From assembly GCA_027596075.1 (NCBI GenBank), contig JADGJC010000069.1, positions 91,074-155,073 on the forward strand: 64,000 nucleotides of DNA. The letters are read 5' to 3'. This DNA is from Rhizophlyctis rosea. Taxonomy: Eukaryota > Chytridiomycota > Chytridiomycetes > Rhizophlyctidales > Rhizophlyctidaceae. Made by a program: the position numbers and the translations under genes. The notes under the pieces were generated by a model. That model saw only the letters and a list, made by a program, of their open reading frames with translations, had not been told where the DNA came from and ran no database searches. Below, piece by piece: positions 47,091-58,721 of the stretch (positions are counted from its first letter, which is position 1; the number at the start of each line of letters is the position of its first letter).

Positions 47091-49161
47091 TAGTTAAAGA
47101 ACCGCATTTATGGAGATTCCCTAAAGTAAGTCCGCCAACCCCATTTCATCCTCTTGTCTTGATGATCGCACATTTCTCATCTACTCCCAATGTTTATCAG
47201 ATGCGGTTACGAAGCTAATCCTACCAAAAGCATTTTCAATCCTACTGCGGATGGCTCTTTTTGTTTGCCCAAGAGGTCATCGTTGCATGATATCGTGAGA
47301 ATGATGATCATTTCGAAAAAGGTTATGACGTTTCCACGCTTTTCGATGAGACATTGACTGCAGGCTTCCGAGACTGCAAAGTCGGGTATCGGTGACTGCA
47401 GTCAGTCGGTCCTCTCTACACATAATCATAGTCGGATGGTTAGCTCAACAGAATGTATTGTTGAAAGGTAGAAGTTGCAACAAAAGCAATGCCCTTTCAG
47501 AACTGTGGCCACCTACTACTTGCTCCAGTAGTGTGCATACATGGCTGTTGCGCGACCGCACCCTTCAATTTCTTCGCCCACAATCAGTTCTATTATAGCC
47601 TTTGTCCCTTTTCTCGGTGCGGGTAAAAAAAAAAAAAGATCCTGTGCAATTCTTGCGAGTTGGTGTTGCCATCCGCAAAGCCTTGAGAGCACTTCGTGAC
47701 AACCTTCCATCTGTAGCGCAGCCGGTAACATCATATTTCATTTAAGTCTTGCATCATTGTGCTCTGACTCAAGTATCCTCCGCTAAAGCAATTCACTACA
47801 GTGATCATATTTAAATTGATTGCCCATGTTTCTCAAAATGGAAATCAAGATCCGACTTGGGTACCCGTCCAATCGGATAGCGTTCGGTGGCCACCAAATC
47901 AACGTGGAAAGGCAACCTGATTTGTGGTAACGCCCGATACTTTGACACTTTGAGTCGCATGGGATGAGCTGCATTGAAGCAGTTGTTTGTGTAGATGTTC
48001 GGTACTTTCATTTTTTCCCTCTCGTTCACGGGCACCAACCAAGATTGGTGCGTGCAAAAAGAACATTGAGATCATGGGTTGACATTTGAGTTTCAAAGGC
48101 TCCAAAAACCCCAACCTCATATGTGGCTGGATTTAGTGGATCGTTTCGGTAGCTCACAGTCAGAAATTCTGTGTCATGAGGCCAGCATTGGGTTAGAATC
48201 GTGGAAGACGATTTGTCAGAGGAGCGCTTGCAATCCTTCGTAAAATTCTTCATGATTTACTTGCATCCATTGCGAAGCACTTGAGGGGACAGCGGTTTGA
48301 ACGCGTAGCCTCTGTGCTAATGTGCATCAGTAATTGATGGGATTTGATGAATTGGCATCGCATGCACCGCGAAGGTATCATCCCGAGCTTGGGAGAAATT
48401 GGAAATGAACCTCTTTGGGGTGGGTTCGATGCATGAAAGAGAAAGCTCATCCTTGAAACGCCTCACATCCAGTTGTTTGGCGAGTAGCCTAAACGCCTCA
48501 CATCCAGTTGTTTGGCGAGTAGCCTGGCCGTTTTAGTCGTTGGCAGTCTGTTGTATTCACGGATCAATCTCATTTCATTTCCGAATATAACATTATGGGC
48601 TTGTGCCTGTCATCTTACATTAATGTTGCCACCCGATTGCCAGGCTGACAGTGTTGAACAAAACGGTGGATCCTCCTTCAACAATGAGTGGCAGCAGTTT
48701 GAAGTCACGACTATCGCGACAATTAGATGCAACCTGTGCTTGTCATCTGTTGGTGGGCTTGCGGATCGCCCTTGCAGATTTGATGCAGATAGTGGCAGGT
48801 GTCTTTCTTTTAATCAACACAGAATGGCAGGGTCTACGCTCAAATGAAAGATCACGCCGCATGCGGTTTTGCCACACATCACTATACTTCTCACTAAAGG
48901 TTAACATGTACCTGACCCTACTATTAGCAAAGAAAGAGGATCTACATAAACTAAATACATCTGTGAATCATTTCTGGTATATATACATTTGGGTAGACAC
49001 CAATGTTGAGGCCATCACGCCGCCTATCCGTTTCTGGTTGCCCGCTTCCCGGACATCCAACCCCTAGTACTCCTCTGCCTCCACACTCCAGCGCCACTGC
49101 TGAGTCAACCTCTCTCAACTCCAACCGACCCTCACCCACCATTGTCATGATCAAACCCCCA
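47091..49161. other. Gene-poor stretch with repeats
   Basis: No recognisable gene; short ORFs only. Contains copy 2 of a diverged repeat at about 48050-48200 and a perfect 35-bp tandem duplication at 48456-48525. Confidence 0.45.
48456..48525. repeat. Perfect 35-bp tandem duplication
   Basis: The 35-base unit beginning AAACGCCTCACATCC and ending GGCGAGTAGCCT occurs at 48456-48490 and again without change at 48491-48525. The lack of divergence suggests a recent duplication or a local assembly artefact. Confidence 0.95.
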
Positions 49162-50956
49162 TCACCTAACATAAAAAATCAACTTCTGCGGGTTCGTCCT
49201 AATCAAAAGCCCCAAATCCCTATTCCCCTTCAACTCAATCAACTCCCCAATCTCATCCTTATACGCCAACCCCTCAACCTGCGCCCCAATCTTATCCTCA
49301 ACCTCCTCCAAAAGCTCCACATAACTAATTCCATCATCCACTTTCCACGCCACCATCTCCTCCCCTAAAGAAAGCTTAATCTTCACTGACGAATGATCCT
49401 GGTCCTTATAGTCTGAAATGAGATCCATAAGCGTTGTAGAGGGGTCGAATACCACTGATGTGGGTGTTTCGATGTCGCCTTTGCGGGGCATGAAGAAGCG
49501 TGTTAGGATGAAGGAGTCGGAGATTGGGTGGGGGAGGGAGAGGAGTTCGTTTAGGTATATGTCTAGCGCTGTTCGGCGTTGTTGGGCTAGGGCGGGTGTG
49601 ACGTCTCTTGTTGGGGGTTGAAGGAATGGGATGATACGTGGTTGGGATTGGGAGCGGCCGGAGTGGGAGGGGAAGTGGTTTAAGAGTGCGACGTGACATG
49701 CCCAGAAGTCGTCGTAGACTCGGAAAATGACGGAACGGGAGTCGTCGTCGCGTTTTATTTCTATTGTGAAGTGCCATTGGTTGTCGGAGCGCATTTCGAC
49801 GTTTTGGACTATGGCTTGGATTATGCGTGGGGGGATTTGGTTTATGCCTGTCGGGGAGGTTGGGGATGTGGGGCCGTGGGAGATGTGGGGGTTGATTGCT
49901 GATGGGGGGGAAAGGTGGTGATGTGGGTGGGTGCCTTCTGTTGATGGTCGCCGTCGGTGTTGGCTTACTCCTCGTGGGGCGATGTATGGTGCTGTGCGGG
50001 GCTGTGGTGGTGCGGATCGTGTGTAATCGCGGCTGTCATCATATCCACCATCTTGTGAATCGTCGCTAGATTGAGAATGGAGAGTTGGGTGACCATATGT
50101 ACGTGGTCTTGAATCATCTCCGTAGTCGGCATTGTTGGCATTGGCTTTTGCGACTACTTTGTCCAGATTTTCAAAGCAGGATATGGGTACAAGTCCTCTT
50201 ACTCGCGCGATAGGATTGATGACTTCATAATATGATGTGCTGTCTTCGTTAATGACCTGGAAAGGGACAGAAATGGTCAATGTCTAGCCTGGGAATCAAA
50301 CCGTTCATGGATATGCGTGATGCATGAGCTCGTCCAAAATTGGCGGCCGACTTCATAGCCCCCGAACATGGACGAATTCTTCCCAGCGCCCAGCGACCGC
50401 GCAGATTGCTGTCCACCCTGACCGTGTCGTCCCTGCGTCTCGACGTCTCCGACCCGACCCGCCCTTGCAACAGCGTTTGCAACAATCAATGAAGATGCGT
50501 CTGCCGTATGTTCCCAAATGATGCGCCAGCATGGTACCCTTGCCATGAAAGGTAACACCACCCCAAATTCCTCCCGAAAACACTTCGTTGGTCATAACTC
50601 CATCGTTGTCTGCAGCATTAATAGCCGCTCCATGCGGTTTGCCGCATCTTCCCGCATCTCCTTCTGATAGCCTGAAGCAGTCCTCAAGCGCCCACCGGCA
50701 GATATTCGCCTAAGGGATATAAGAGACATCGGATACTCACATAAAAGAAGTCTCCTTTCTTAAATGATAGTTCTTGCGCAAACTGTGCAGTATAATCCAT
50801 CATACTTCTGACAACTTTCTTCGGCGGCAAATTAAAAATCGCATCAGAATGTGAGGAGGATCGTGGCGGCCCTGTTGCACCGCCTGGTCCCCCGCCCCGA
50901 GGTGGAGGCGTTGATTTGTTCGGCCGGGTTGGTGACGAGAAGAGGTTTTGAAGCAT
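49162..50956 (-). CDS. Bem1/Scd2-like SH3-PX-PB1 polarity scaffold
   Basis: Bem1-type scaffolds link Cdc42, its GEF and PAK kinases at polarity sites. Two exons: 50956-50741 and 50256-49162, separated by a 484-nt intron, giving 436 residues. The intron splits the SH3 domain: MDYTAQFAQELSFKKGDFFY joins VINEDSTSYYEVINP and GLVPISCFENLDK. About 100 residues of Ser/Pro/His-rich linker follow, then a PX domain (HFTIEIKRDDDSRSVIFRVY, DFWACHVALLNHFP, and a Pro-rich loop) and a C-terminal PB1 domain (SVKIKLSLGEEMVAWKV, ELLEEVEDKIGA) ending in FYVR. Canonical Bem1 and Scd2 have two SH3 domains before PX. Here only the first-SH3 type is present, so the Cdc42/PAK-binding second SH3 appears to be missing. 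Confidence 0.88.
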
Positions 50957-53900
50957 ATCGTGTTTTGACGGGTAAGGGTATGGAAGGTGAGGAGGGAGGA
51001 CGGTTGGGTGACGCTTGACTGGAGGTGCTACCAGCCTATCGCTTAGTGACCGAGGTATGGAGTAGAGTGGTCAAGGTTTTTGCAACTTGTGCGTATCTCG
51101 GGAAGTGTTGGGATGTCTTGCGTGCAAACTCAACATTGCAGATGCAAAAGTTCGCAAAAACAAAATGCCAGGAGGAGGAGCAATCAGCAGCGGGTGGCGC
51201 CTCTGTCCCTCAGCGTCTCTTGGCGGGTCGGATGTTGGGGTTTGTTTGGCTCTTTGGGTGCAAGGTGAAACAAGTGCGACTCCCAACTCGCGTGGTGCAC
51301 AAAGGAGGAACTCTTCCACAGTCGGAGGATGTGGTGTTTGTTTACTAACAGTGTGACAAGGAATTTGTGGCTGGTGGCTGGTAAGGGTCTCACAAAGGGA
51401 CTATCGCCTGACTTTCGCGTTCAGGGTCCAACGATATGTGGGGAAAGTCCAAAAATTTGTCCTGAACTTTTTCACCTTCCCCCTTCCGCCTCTACATCTA
51501 TTAGCAAAAGATTTGACGTCATGTGCCGATTAACGTAGCTGACCATCTCAATTCTGCCGTACCCAAAAAACGCATTGGTCTATTTTAAGAGATCCACCAA
51601 AGGAGAGGACGTTCTTCAACAGGTGCTGATGTCTTTGGCTTTGTGCACAAAACCCACGCGACTTGCGGGCATCAACGTCGGATCATTTGGGATGGAGCAG
51701 GTGACAAAATGATGACCGCTTGTGTCAGTTGTTCCGAATGGACATATTGTGGGTCAATGAGCCCGGCCAACCCTCTCGTCCAACGCTTTTTACTTGAGTT
51801 TTAGCATTTGCCCAATCTTTTGACCCGACTATTCGCGTCAAGCAACTTCATAAAGCTGCGGAACGATTCAAGATGGGAGAGGAAGCCATAGAAGCTCAAT
51901 CAGTGGCTCCTACCCATAGAAACGAAGTCCTAGTGGTGTAAGCCGCAAGCATTTGTGCGTTAATGGGACGGGTACCCGGAATGGTTGCGGAAAATACACA
52001 TGGGAAATTGGGCTCACGCAAATCCGAATGAGGGTAAGATGTCACAATCCGTCCGCATGGGTCGGGGACATTGAGAATCATCTATCATTAATCGTTCGGA
52101 TACCGTCAAGCGATCATTTCAATTTGGTTTGAATAATTCTGAACTATTTTCAAATTCTTCCATGTTTTTCGCGAAGCCGAAATTACGAAGCTGGTCCATT
52201 GGATCTCGTACAACGATTTAGGACGGTACAATGGACAAAAGGACACCAAAATCATTCACGGTTTCCAGGATGTGATATGCCAGTCGAATGTAAGGTAGCA
52301 AAACTGGAAATCCAACGTCATCGCATGCTGCGGAACAAGAGTCAGCTGCGCACAGAAGGATGCATCCAGCGCGTCAAAATCGAATGACAGATGCGACTTT
52401 TTCGTCGGATACACCAGCGATTGTTTGCCGGATGACTCGGTAACAGTCGAATTGTGCATCGTGGTAAAAGATGAATTGGATTGAACGCAGCAAAATCGCA
52501 AGTTCAGCACATATAAGCATGGAATGCATGCGTTATCTATGCCGAGCTGTCTTGCTGACAGCGAGGCTGTTTGCACGGTCTAAATGCTATTCATGCATGG
52601 AGTTCAAGGCATGGAATGCATTGGAGGCGAACGGGGCAAGTTGTCTTTAAAAACAATTTGCAAAACAAGTCAAAACAAGTGAAGTCGAATGGTGTGATTC
52701 AAAGACCGAAAGACCGAGACTGAGATTTTGTATTCCTCTTGTACTTTCGCTTACATGCAAACTCATGCTGTCATGGTGCTCCCTTGTCCTACTCCCGGCG
52801 AATTCCTTCTTCCATCCAATGACGACTCAATGGTATGACGCTACTGAAAAGTGGTGAACCCGAGGAATTTTATAGCACCATTTGGTTCCCAGGTCGCAAA
52901 TACCTTTACTGAAACGATGCAAATTTTCTGGAAGTTTTGGAGGTCACAAATGAAGAGCTTTACATCTTGAATCTCACACCAGCGGCGGTATGGTTGCCGG
53001 CGGTAGACATACGGCGGTGCTGGTGCCACCTTATTTCTGAGTTGGTGGCCTCATTGATATCATGAATGTTGATGAAGGTTTGCCAAAGTCAGCCTTCAAC
53101 ATGCTCCTTCCCCGGGCGAACCTTCATGCCGTCAAAAAAGAAGGATAGAATTTCGGGAAACACCATATGGCAAACAAATGAGATCGATGGAAGAATATTG
53201 ATATCTGTGCTACAAAATTATCATCTCTGGCATAACCAAGTATGATATCAAAGCCACCAACATTCAACGGCTGATAAACAGCAGTGATTGGGAGAAAAGA
53301 AAGATTCAGAGAGACTGGTTCACTTGACTGTCCCATTAGGCATTGAATGGCAGTAGTCGGTGGCACTGATTGTCTAGGTATCGAGCATATCAAACAATCA
53401 AGTCAAGCCGGTGTGCATAAATGGGAGCGAAACTCCTTCGATGTCTTCGAGCTTGTGAATGGCGCCAGTCCGCCGTCATCAAGTCCCGGAGCTCCGACGT
53501 GCAACGTGAAGGAGAGGAATATTTTTTCAGTGGACGTTTCATGGTACATAGTAAATATATCTTGAATTGACTGCGTTTTGCCCAATGCCTATAGTACTGG
53601 ATCGGAGTCGTGACATCGTCAAGCAGCGGCGTGACACCCGCAGTTGACATTTGAATTGCAGGGTAGTTGTTCTGTTTTTTGCACTACAGTCAAGGACAAA
53701 CGTATGGTAAATTCTGTTATGGGTGGACAATGCTTGCCGGTTGGAAAAGAGGACATCAAAGAAGCCGCGAAGAACGAGGAGGGGAGTGGGCTGTGAAAAG
53801 AAACCTTCGACACATTGGCAAGCCGTCTGTCTGCTTGTATGGTGCTACCAGCTGAGAATCCTGAAAGTGAATATGGTAGAAGATTTTACGATGGTTACAT

Positions 53901-56900
53901 AACATTCAAGATGGAAAGTAGGTGCGGTTGAGTTTTATTAGGAGTCGTGAGAGGGAATTTCGGCCCGCTTGAAGGGAAAGCAGACATGCGGATCGCCGTT
54001 ACAGGGTACTCGCAGCTGCAAAGACGGCAAATCCACGTAAGACAACATTCTCCTTTTTGTCCGGTTGCTCAGTTGCTCATAATGTATCTTCCAACTTTCC
54101 CTGCCTCATAGGGCAACGCGGGAAACAAAATTGGACAAGTGGTGGCAACACAGTGGAATGAGATTTTTTGGAGGTAGCAGAACATGCGGAGACATGAACG
54201 CTGTTGTTTCAATCAAGTGGGTTTTGTATCATTGTTCATCGAAGATGTCGAAGATGGCAATAACTGTGATCCGATCTCGCAGTTTTACTTTTGCGGCGAA
54301 GGTTTCATTGATGCAAATAACGCAAAGGCTGAATGACCGCCCTCTATCAACAGGCAAAAATGAGAGCGCATTGTCCACAATGACGTACTTGATATGCTCC
54401 AATCAGGAGGTCCATATATCAGTGAAATCGTGCATGGTGTTTCCACCCCCGCAAAGAGTCATGCCTCTTGCAGCAGTGACGGTGAATTTCAGATACCAGA
54501 ATAAGAGAGCAAATAAGGGGCACATCTCGGAATGCAAAGCCTAATCGTTCGATAAGTGTCAATCGGGTGGGATGGCATGTTCGGCACTTATCGCGAACCT
54601 ATCGCAAACGCAGCGGTAATCGTTATAGAGTAGTTGGGAGTTGTCAGACGATGATCATCACTGGCAACATGTGCATGCCAACCCTGGACCCTTTTTCATT
54701 GCACTAAACTGGAACGCATTGACGGCTTCATACAAGACATCAATTGAGTCTTCTTAACGTGGAGGCCATTGTGAAGTTTGTAATGCGCGTGTTCAGGATC
54801 ATGGAAGACAATAGTCATGGCCGACCCAACTGACCCAGCCCACTCTGAGAGATTACGGACGACATGAGGCCACAGAGAAAACCCATCGTGTAGTATAGTG
54901 CTGCTTCATCAGCGTTTGATGTACCTGTGAGGGACTAGGAAGTCGTCGCTGTCTTTTACCACACAGCCAGCACTGCACTAGAGGTGCTGGCGAGTGCGTA
55001 GTGAAATGGCATTGACAAAATTGTGCGGCGTGTCTGAAACCGGGCTGAGCGACAAAAAATGCTTGAGCAAGCCAAATACGTTTCATTCAAGAATGCTGAC
55101 AAGATGGTTCGCCTTCTCAGCTCCCGCCCACCTTTGCCCCTCCTCCTACAAAACGTTCTTCATCAGCTCCATGATTGCATCATCCATCATGCACATGTCA
55201 GAATCTTCGTCATCTTCAGAGCAACGACGAAAAGAGAATCCCTATGTCCTGTTTTAGGATGCATTAAGCCGGACAAAGCTTCCGGGTTCGTGATGCACAC
55301 TGTTCTCCCACATCCCCGTTATGCAAGAACGCAACTATGATCACAAACCCCACCATCATGTCGGTCGTGTTGCAAAACTCTTGCCATTATGATGTGAGCG
55401 GGTCGAGACATTGCCGATTGGTGGGTCTGATGCCCACGGTGTGGACTGTTTCTTGCACTTGGGGTCTGTTGCAAGTCCGTCAAGGATTCATTGGAGTTTC
55501 ACAAGATTGTATGCTGACCAAATACGCTCAAGGGACCATGATCTCACAGGTGGAGAGAACTGAAGAAAGTACCGGTTATGCGCCTGAAGGAATGACTTTT
55601 GAAAAACCGAGACCGCTGAAAATGACGTCTCCGTTCCTCCATCCGTGCTCAGGCAGTAATGAAGGTTTCCGACTAAAGGCAAAGTAGCTTCTTTTTCCAT
55701 TACCGGCGGAAACTCCGTACTTCACTTATAAGATGGTAGATGAAGGTGGTGGAATAGTCATTTGACGGATTGACTATTACAGCAGGATGTTGGCGAGCAG
55801 ATGGAGCAACGTTGTAGGCAATCGCAATGAACTCTATGGGTTATGGGAGTGAGCTGGAACCAAGCGCAAGAAAAAAGACGAGGGTTGGAGGAGTAGAGGG
55901 GAAGGAGCGAAAGGTAAGTAAGTTCCTCCTTCCAACGTGTCTCGTTTTTTGGTCCTCGATCGCTGACCTCATCTAAACTCACCCACTTTCCCTTGTGCGC
56001 TCAAATTGAGGGGCTTTTCGAAGGGGAGCCATTTCCTCCACACCACACGAAGGCGCAAAGTCAAACCCATGTGAGCACCTTGGAAGGTCCACAAGGCGCC
56101 CGGCGGCAAGTTCCTTACAAAGCCTCTCTTGTAGGAAAAAGTAAACACTTCCCATCGGACCGCTTGATGAGTAGGTAGACTTTTGACTGTTCAAAGTGAG
56201 GCCCCCAAAGTCCGAACTTCACCCGTTCGGTCCAAAACGATTTGTGGACTTTGTGCAGTCCGAACCTCCTCGTCCGATTTCGCGTTTCACAAAAAACTTC
56301 AGACCGGTTTTGTAGGGGTGGAGCCACAGCACCGCAAAGTAAGTTGTATCACGTAATCACCCCATTTCGACAGTTCCCCAGGGGTGGTGTGGCGTGGTTG
56401 ACGCGTTTTGGGTTTCAAGTTTCAACCACCCTTCCACCTCAACCTCGACCCTCGCGCAATTTTCTTCCTCATAGACAAATTTTGCTCCGTGTGTCCCTGC
56501 CGTCATTATGACTTCATACACCATTTTCGCCATGAACGAAATCCACTAAGGGAAGGTTATCTTCTGCATAAGGTTCTCAGTACAGCGTATCATCAACAAA
56601 AAACAAAGGACATCACAAGAAACACGCCCGAAATTGATTAAATAATGGTATACCAAATTCTCTGTTTCATCGCTTCCCCCTCCTTTTACAAATCACGACA
56701 AAACAGTCCCCATGCCCGCCGCTTCGCAAGTATATCAAAAAAACCTTTTACAAACTGTTACTCGTTGAAAAAAAAAGATAAAAGCAAGGAAAGCAAAAAA
56801 CTATATAATATGTCCCCCCCACATCCGCAAAACTGGTTTTTCTTATGCGTTTTCTCTGAATGCCGGGTGTTGGTGCTGAGAGAATCGGATGTCAAAATCA

Positions 56901-57088
56901 GGTTTCGGCGTGGAGAATCGAGAAAGAAAGAAGGAAATCGTATGTATAAAAGGGAAGGGACGACATGAATCTGGTATGTGGTGGTCGTCCCTCCGTCAAA
57001 TATTTACAAGGCAGTCGTTGAACACGCTGTTGCTGGTGAATTGAGTAGAGGTGGGTGCGCGTGAGATGATGGATGTATCTACATCGTT
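50957..57088. other. Gene-poor island of about 6 kb
   Basis: Many short ORFs in all frames, none longer than about 140 codons, none with a domain or a convincing splice pattern. The first few hundred bases should hold the Bem1-like gene's promoter and the last few hundred the 3' UTR of the Ser-rich gene. I saw no intact transposon gene. Confidence 0.45.
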
Positions 57089-58721
57089 TCATCGGAATCC
57101 CCGCGGACCGAAGATGGAGGACGGGCTGACGAGGATTGGGGGAGCGTCGTCGAGAGAGGCGGTACGGCGGAGTCCGACTGGGTTGCGGTTGCGTTTTGTG
57201 GTGGTGGTGGTGCCGGCTGGCAGAGAGGATGTGGAACGGGTGCGGAGGAAGGTGGGACGGAGGTGGGCGTTTTGAGGCTTGGAGGGGGTTGGGTGGACTT
57301 CGTCAGAGTCGAAGATGGAGCTGGTGGGTGATGTGCGGACTGGGAGGAGGAAGGGAAATTAGTCATTGTACTTGCCAAGATGATGAATGGCGCGACAATA
57401 CACACCTTTCTTTGAATTGGGGATGATCTTGATGTCATCCGCATCATCTTCACTCACAGAGGTTGTTGAGTAAACGCTGGTGCTGTCACTCTCGTCCGCA
57501 CTTCCCTCCCTCGACGGCTCCGGTGTCTCAGGCATCCGAGTACCCGCACGTTGAGCCACTTCCACCTGCCTGGACCGTTTCAGGGTCCCATCAGTTGATG
57601 CCACCTTGCGAAGTCTCTTCCCACTCTTGCTCCCCGCCATCTCATTGCCATCGTCAGACAGCTCATACGCGCTGTCGAACAGGTTTGCCGCATAAGGGTG
57701 GGTAAGCTTCACGTCGACGATGCTGACGGGAGTAGCCAGTTCTTCAGTGTCGGTGCCCGATGATGAGGATGTTGCCGACGACAAAGATTCCGATCCCGAT
57801 CCCCTCCTCGGTCCTGGACCTCGACTTGGAACGAACAACCCATCCAACACATCATCCTCGTTCTCATCCCCACAAGGCGACAAATCCACGTAAGCCTCCT
57901 CAAGTAGCTCCACGGGTGTTGGAAGAGGACTGCTGGGAAGGACTGGAGCATCGCATGGTGCCGGGTCTTCTTCTTCGCACTCGGACTCGCTGGCGTAGTC
58001 GTCATCAATAGACGAGGAATGCATAAGTACTGGAGGGTACGAAGATGATCGGCGCGCGGGAACGGGTGTGTGCAGGTCGTAGGTGAGTCGCAAGCTCTCG
58101 GGTTCCGGTTTGATGTCGATGCTGTCACTGTAGTCGTCTGCGTCGCCTTCGGAGCTTGCGAATGCAAGAGCTGGCACGCGGGATTGGATGCTGATGGGAG
58201 TTGCGGGGACGTTTTGGAAGCGTTCTGGAGATTCACCCCATGTCGATGATGTTGCGGGGCTATCGCAGTAGGAGATTGGAGAGGCGAGGTTCACGGAGAC
58301 GGTATGCTGTTGGTGGATGTCTTGTGGGCCGAAGACGTCACGGACGTAGTTGTTGAGGTTGAGCTTGGATTGGTCGACGTAGGGGTTTGGTCGGTGTACT
58401 CCTGGTTGGAAGGCATATTGATGAAGCCGAATGAACTGTGTGAAAGAAGAACATGAATCTTAGTGATGGGCATTGATAGATAGTTTATTTATTGGTGTGA
58501 TCGCCCCTCAATGGATGTAAACATCCACTCAATGCAAAGACAAGCGCATGTTCAAGCACACCGAGTACCACCAAGCGCGACATTTCCCCAGACCCACAAC
58601 CATACACACATATAGAAAACACGATGCATACACAAACACACGCATACGCACACCACACACACACGATACTCACCAAGTCCAAGTCTGGGCTGCTGTTGTT
58701 GTTTTCCATGTCGGTAGTCAT
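57089..58721 (-). CDS. Ser-rich acidic orphan protein, probably nuclear
   Basis: Three exons in phase: 58721-58674, 58435-57406 and 57339-57089, giving 442 residues. Exon 1 is MTTDMENNNSSPDLDL, joined by a 238-nt intron to FIRLHQYAFQPGVHRP. The N-terminal 60 residues (NLNNYVRDVFGPQDIHQ) look most structured. The rest is low complexity: acidic Ser/Asp/Glu blocks (YASESECEEEDPA), many S/T-P sites, a basic cluster (SGKRLRKVASTDGTLKRSR) that could be a nuclear localisation signal, and an IKPEPE sequence resembling a SUMO site. Exon 3 is read in the frame set by phase (RTSPTSSIFDSDEVHP, LRPTFLRTRS, PSSIFGPRGFR at the end), not in the overlapping Pro-rich frame. No family recognised; a phospho-regulated nuclear factor is a guess. 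Confidence 0.72.
58628..58665. repeat. CA-rich microsatellite in an intron
   Basis: Imperfect (CA)n with CG and TA interruptions, inside intron 1 of the Ser-rich gene. Confidence 0.8.

Noticed and set aside
47430..47475. Possible further tRNA-like relic
   Set aside because: Only a weak A-box resemblance (GGTTAGCTCAAC) without other tRNA parts or shared repeat strings.
50257..50740. ORFs inside the Bem1-like gene's intron as extra exons
   Set aside because: The SH3 domain joins perfectly across the intron, and none of the ORFs inside resembles SH3 sequence.
57709..58236. 175-codon minus-strand ORF overlapping the Ser-rich gene
   Set aside because: Another frame of the same exon; the frame joined in phase by both flanking introns is the 442-residue one.
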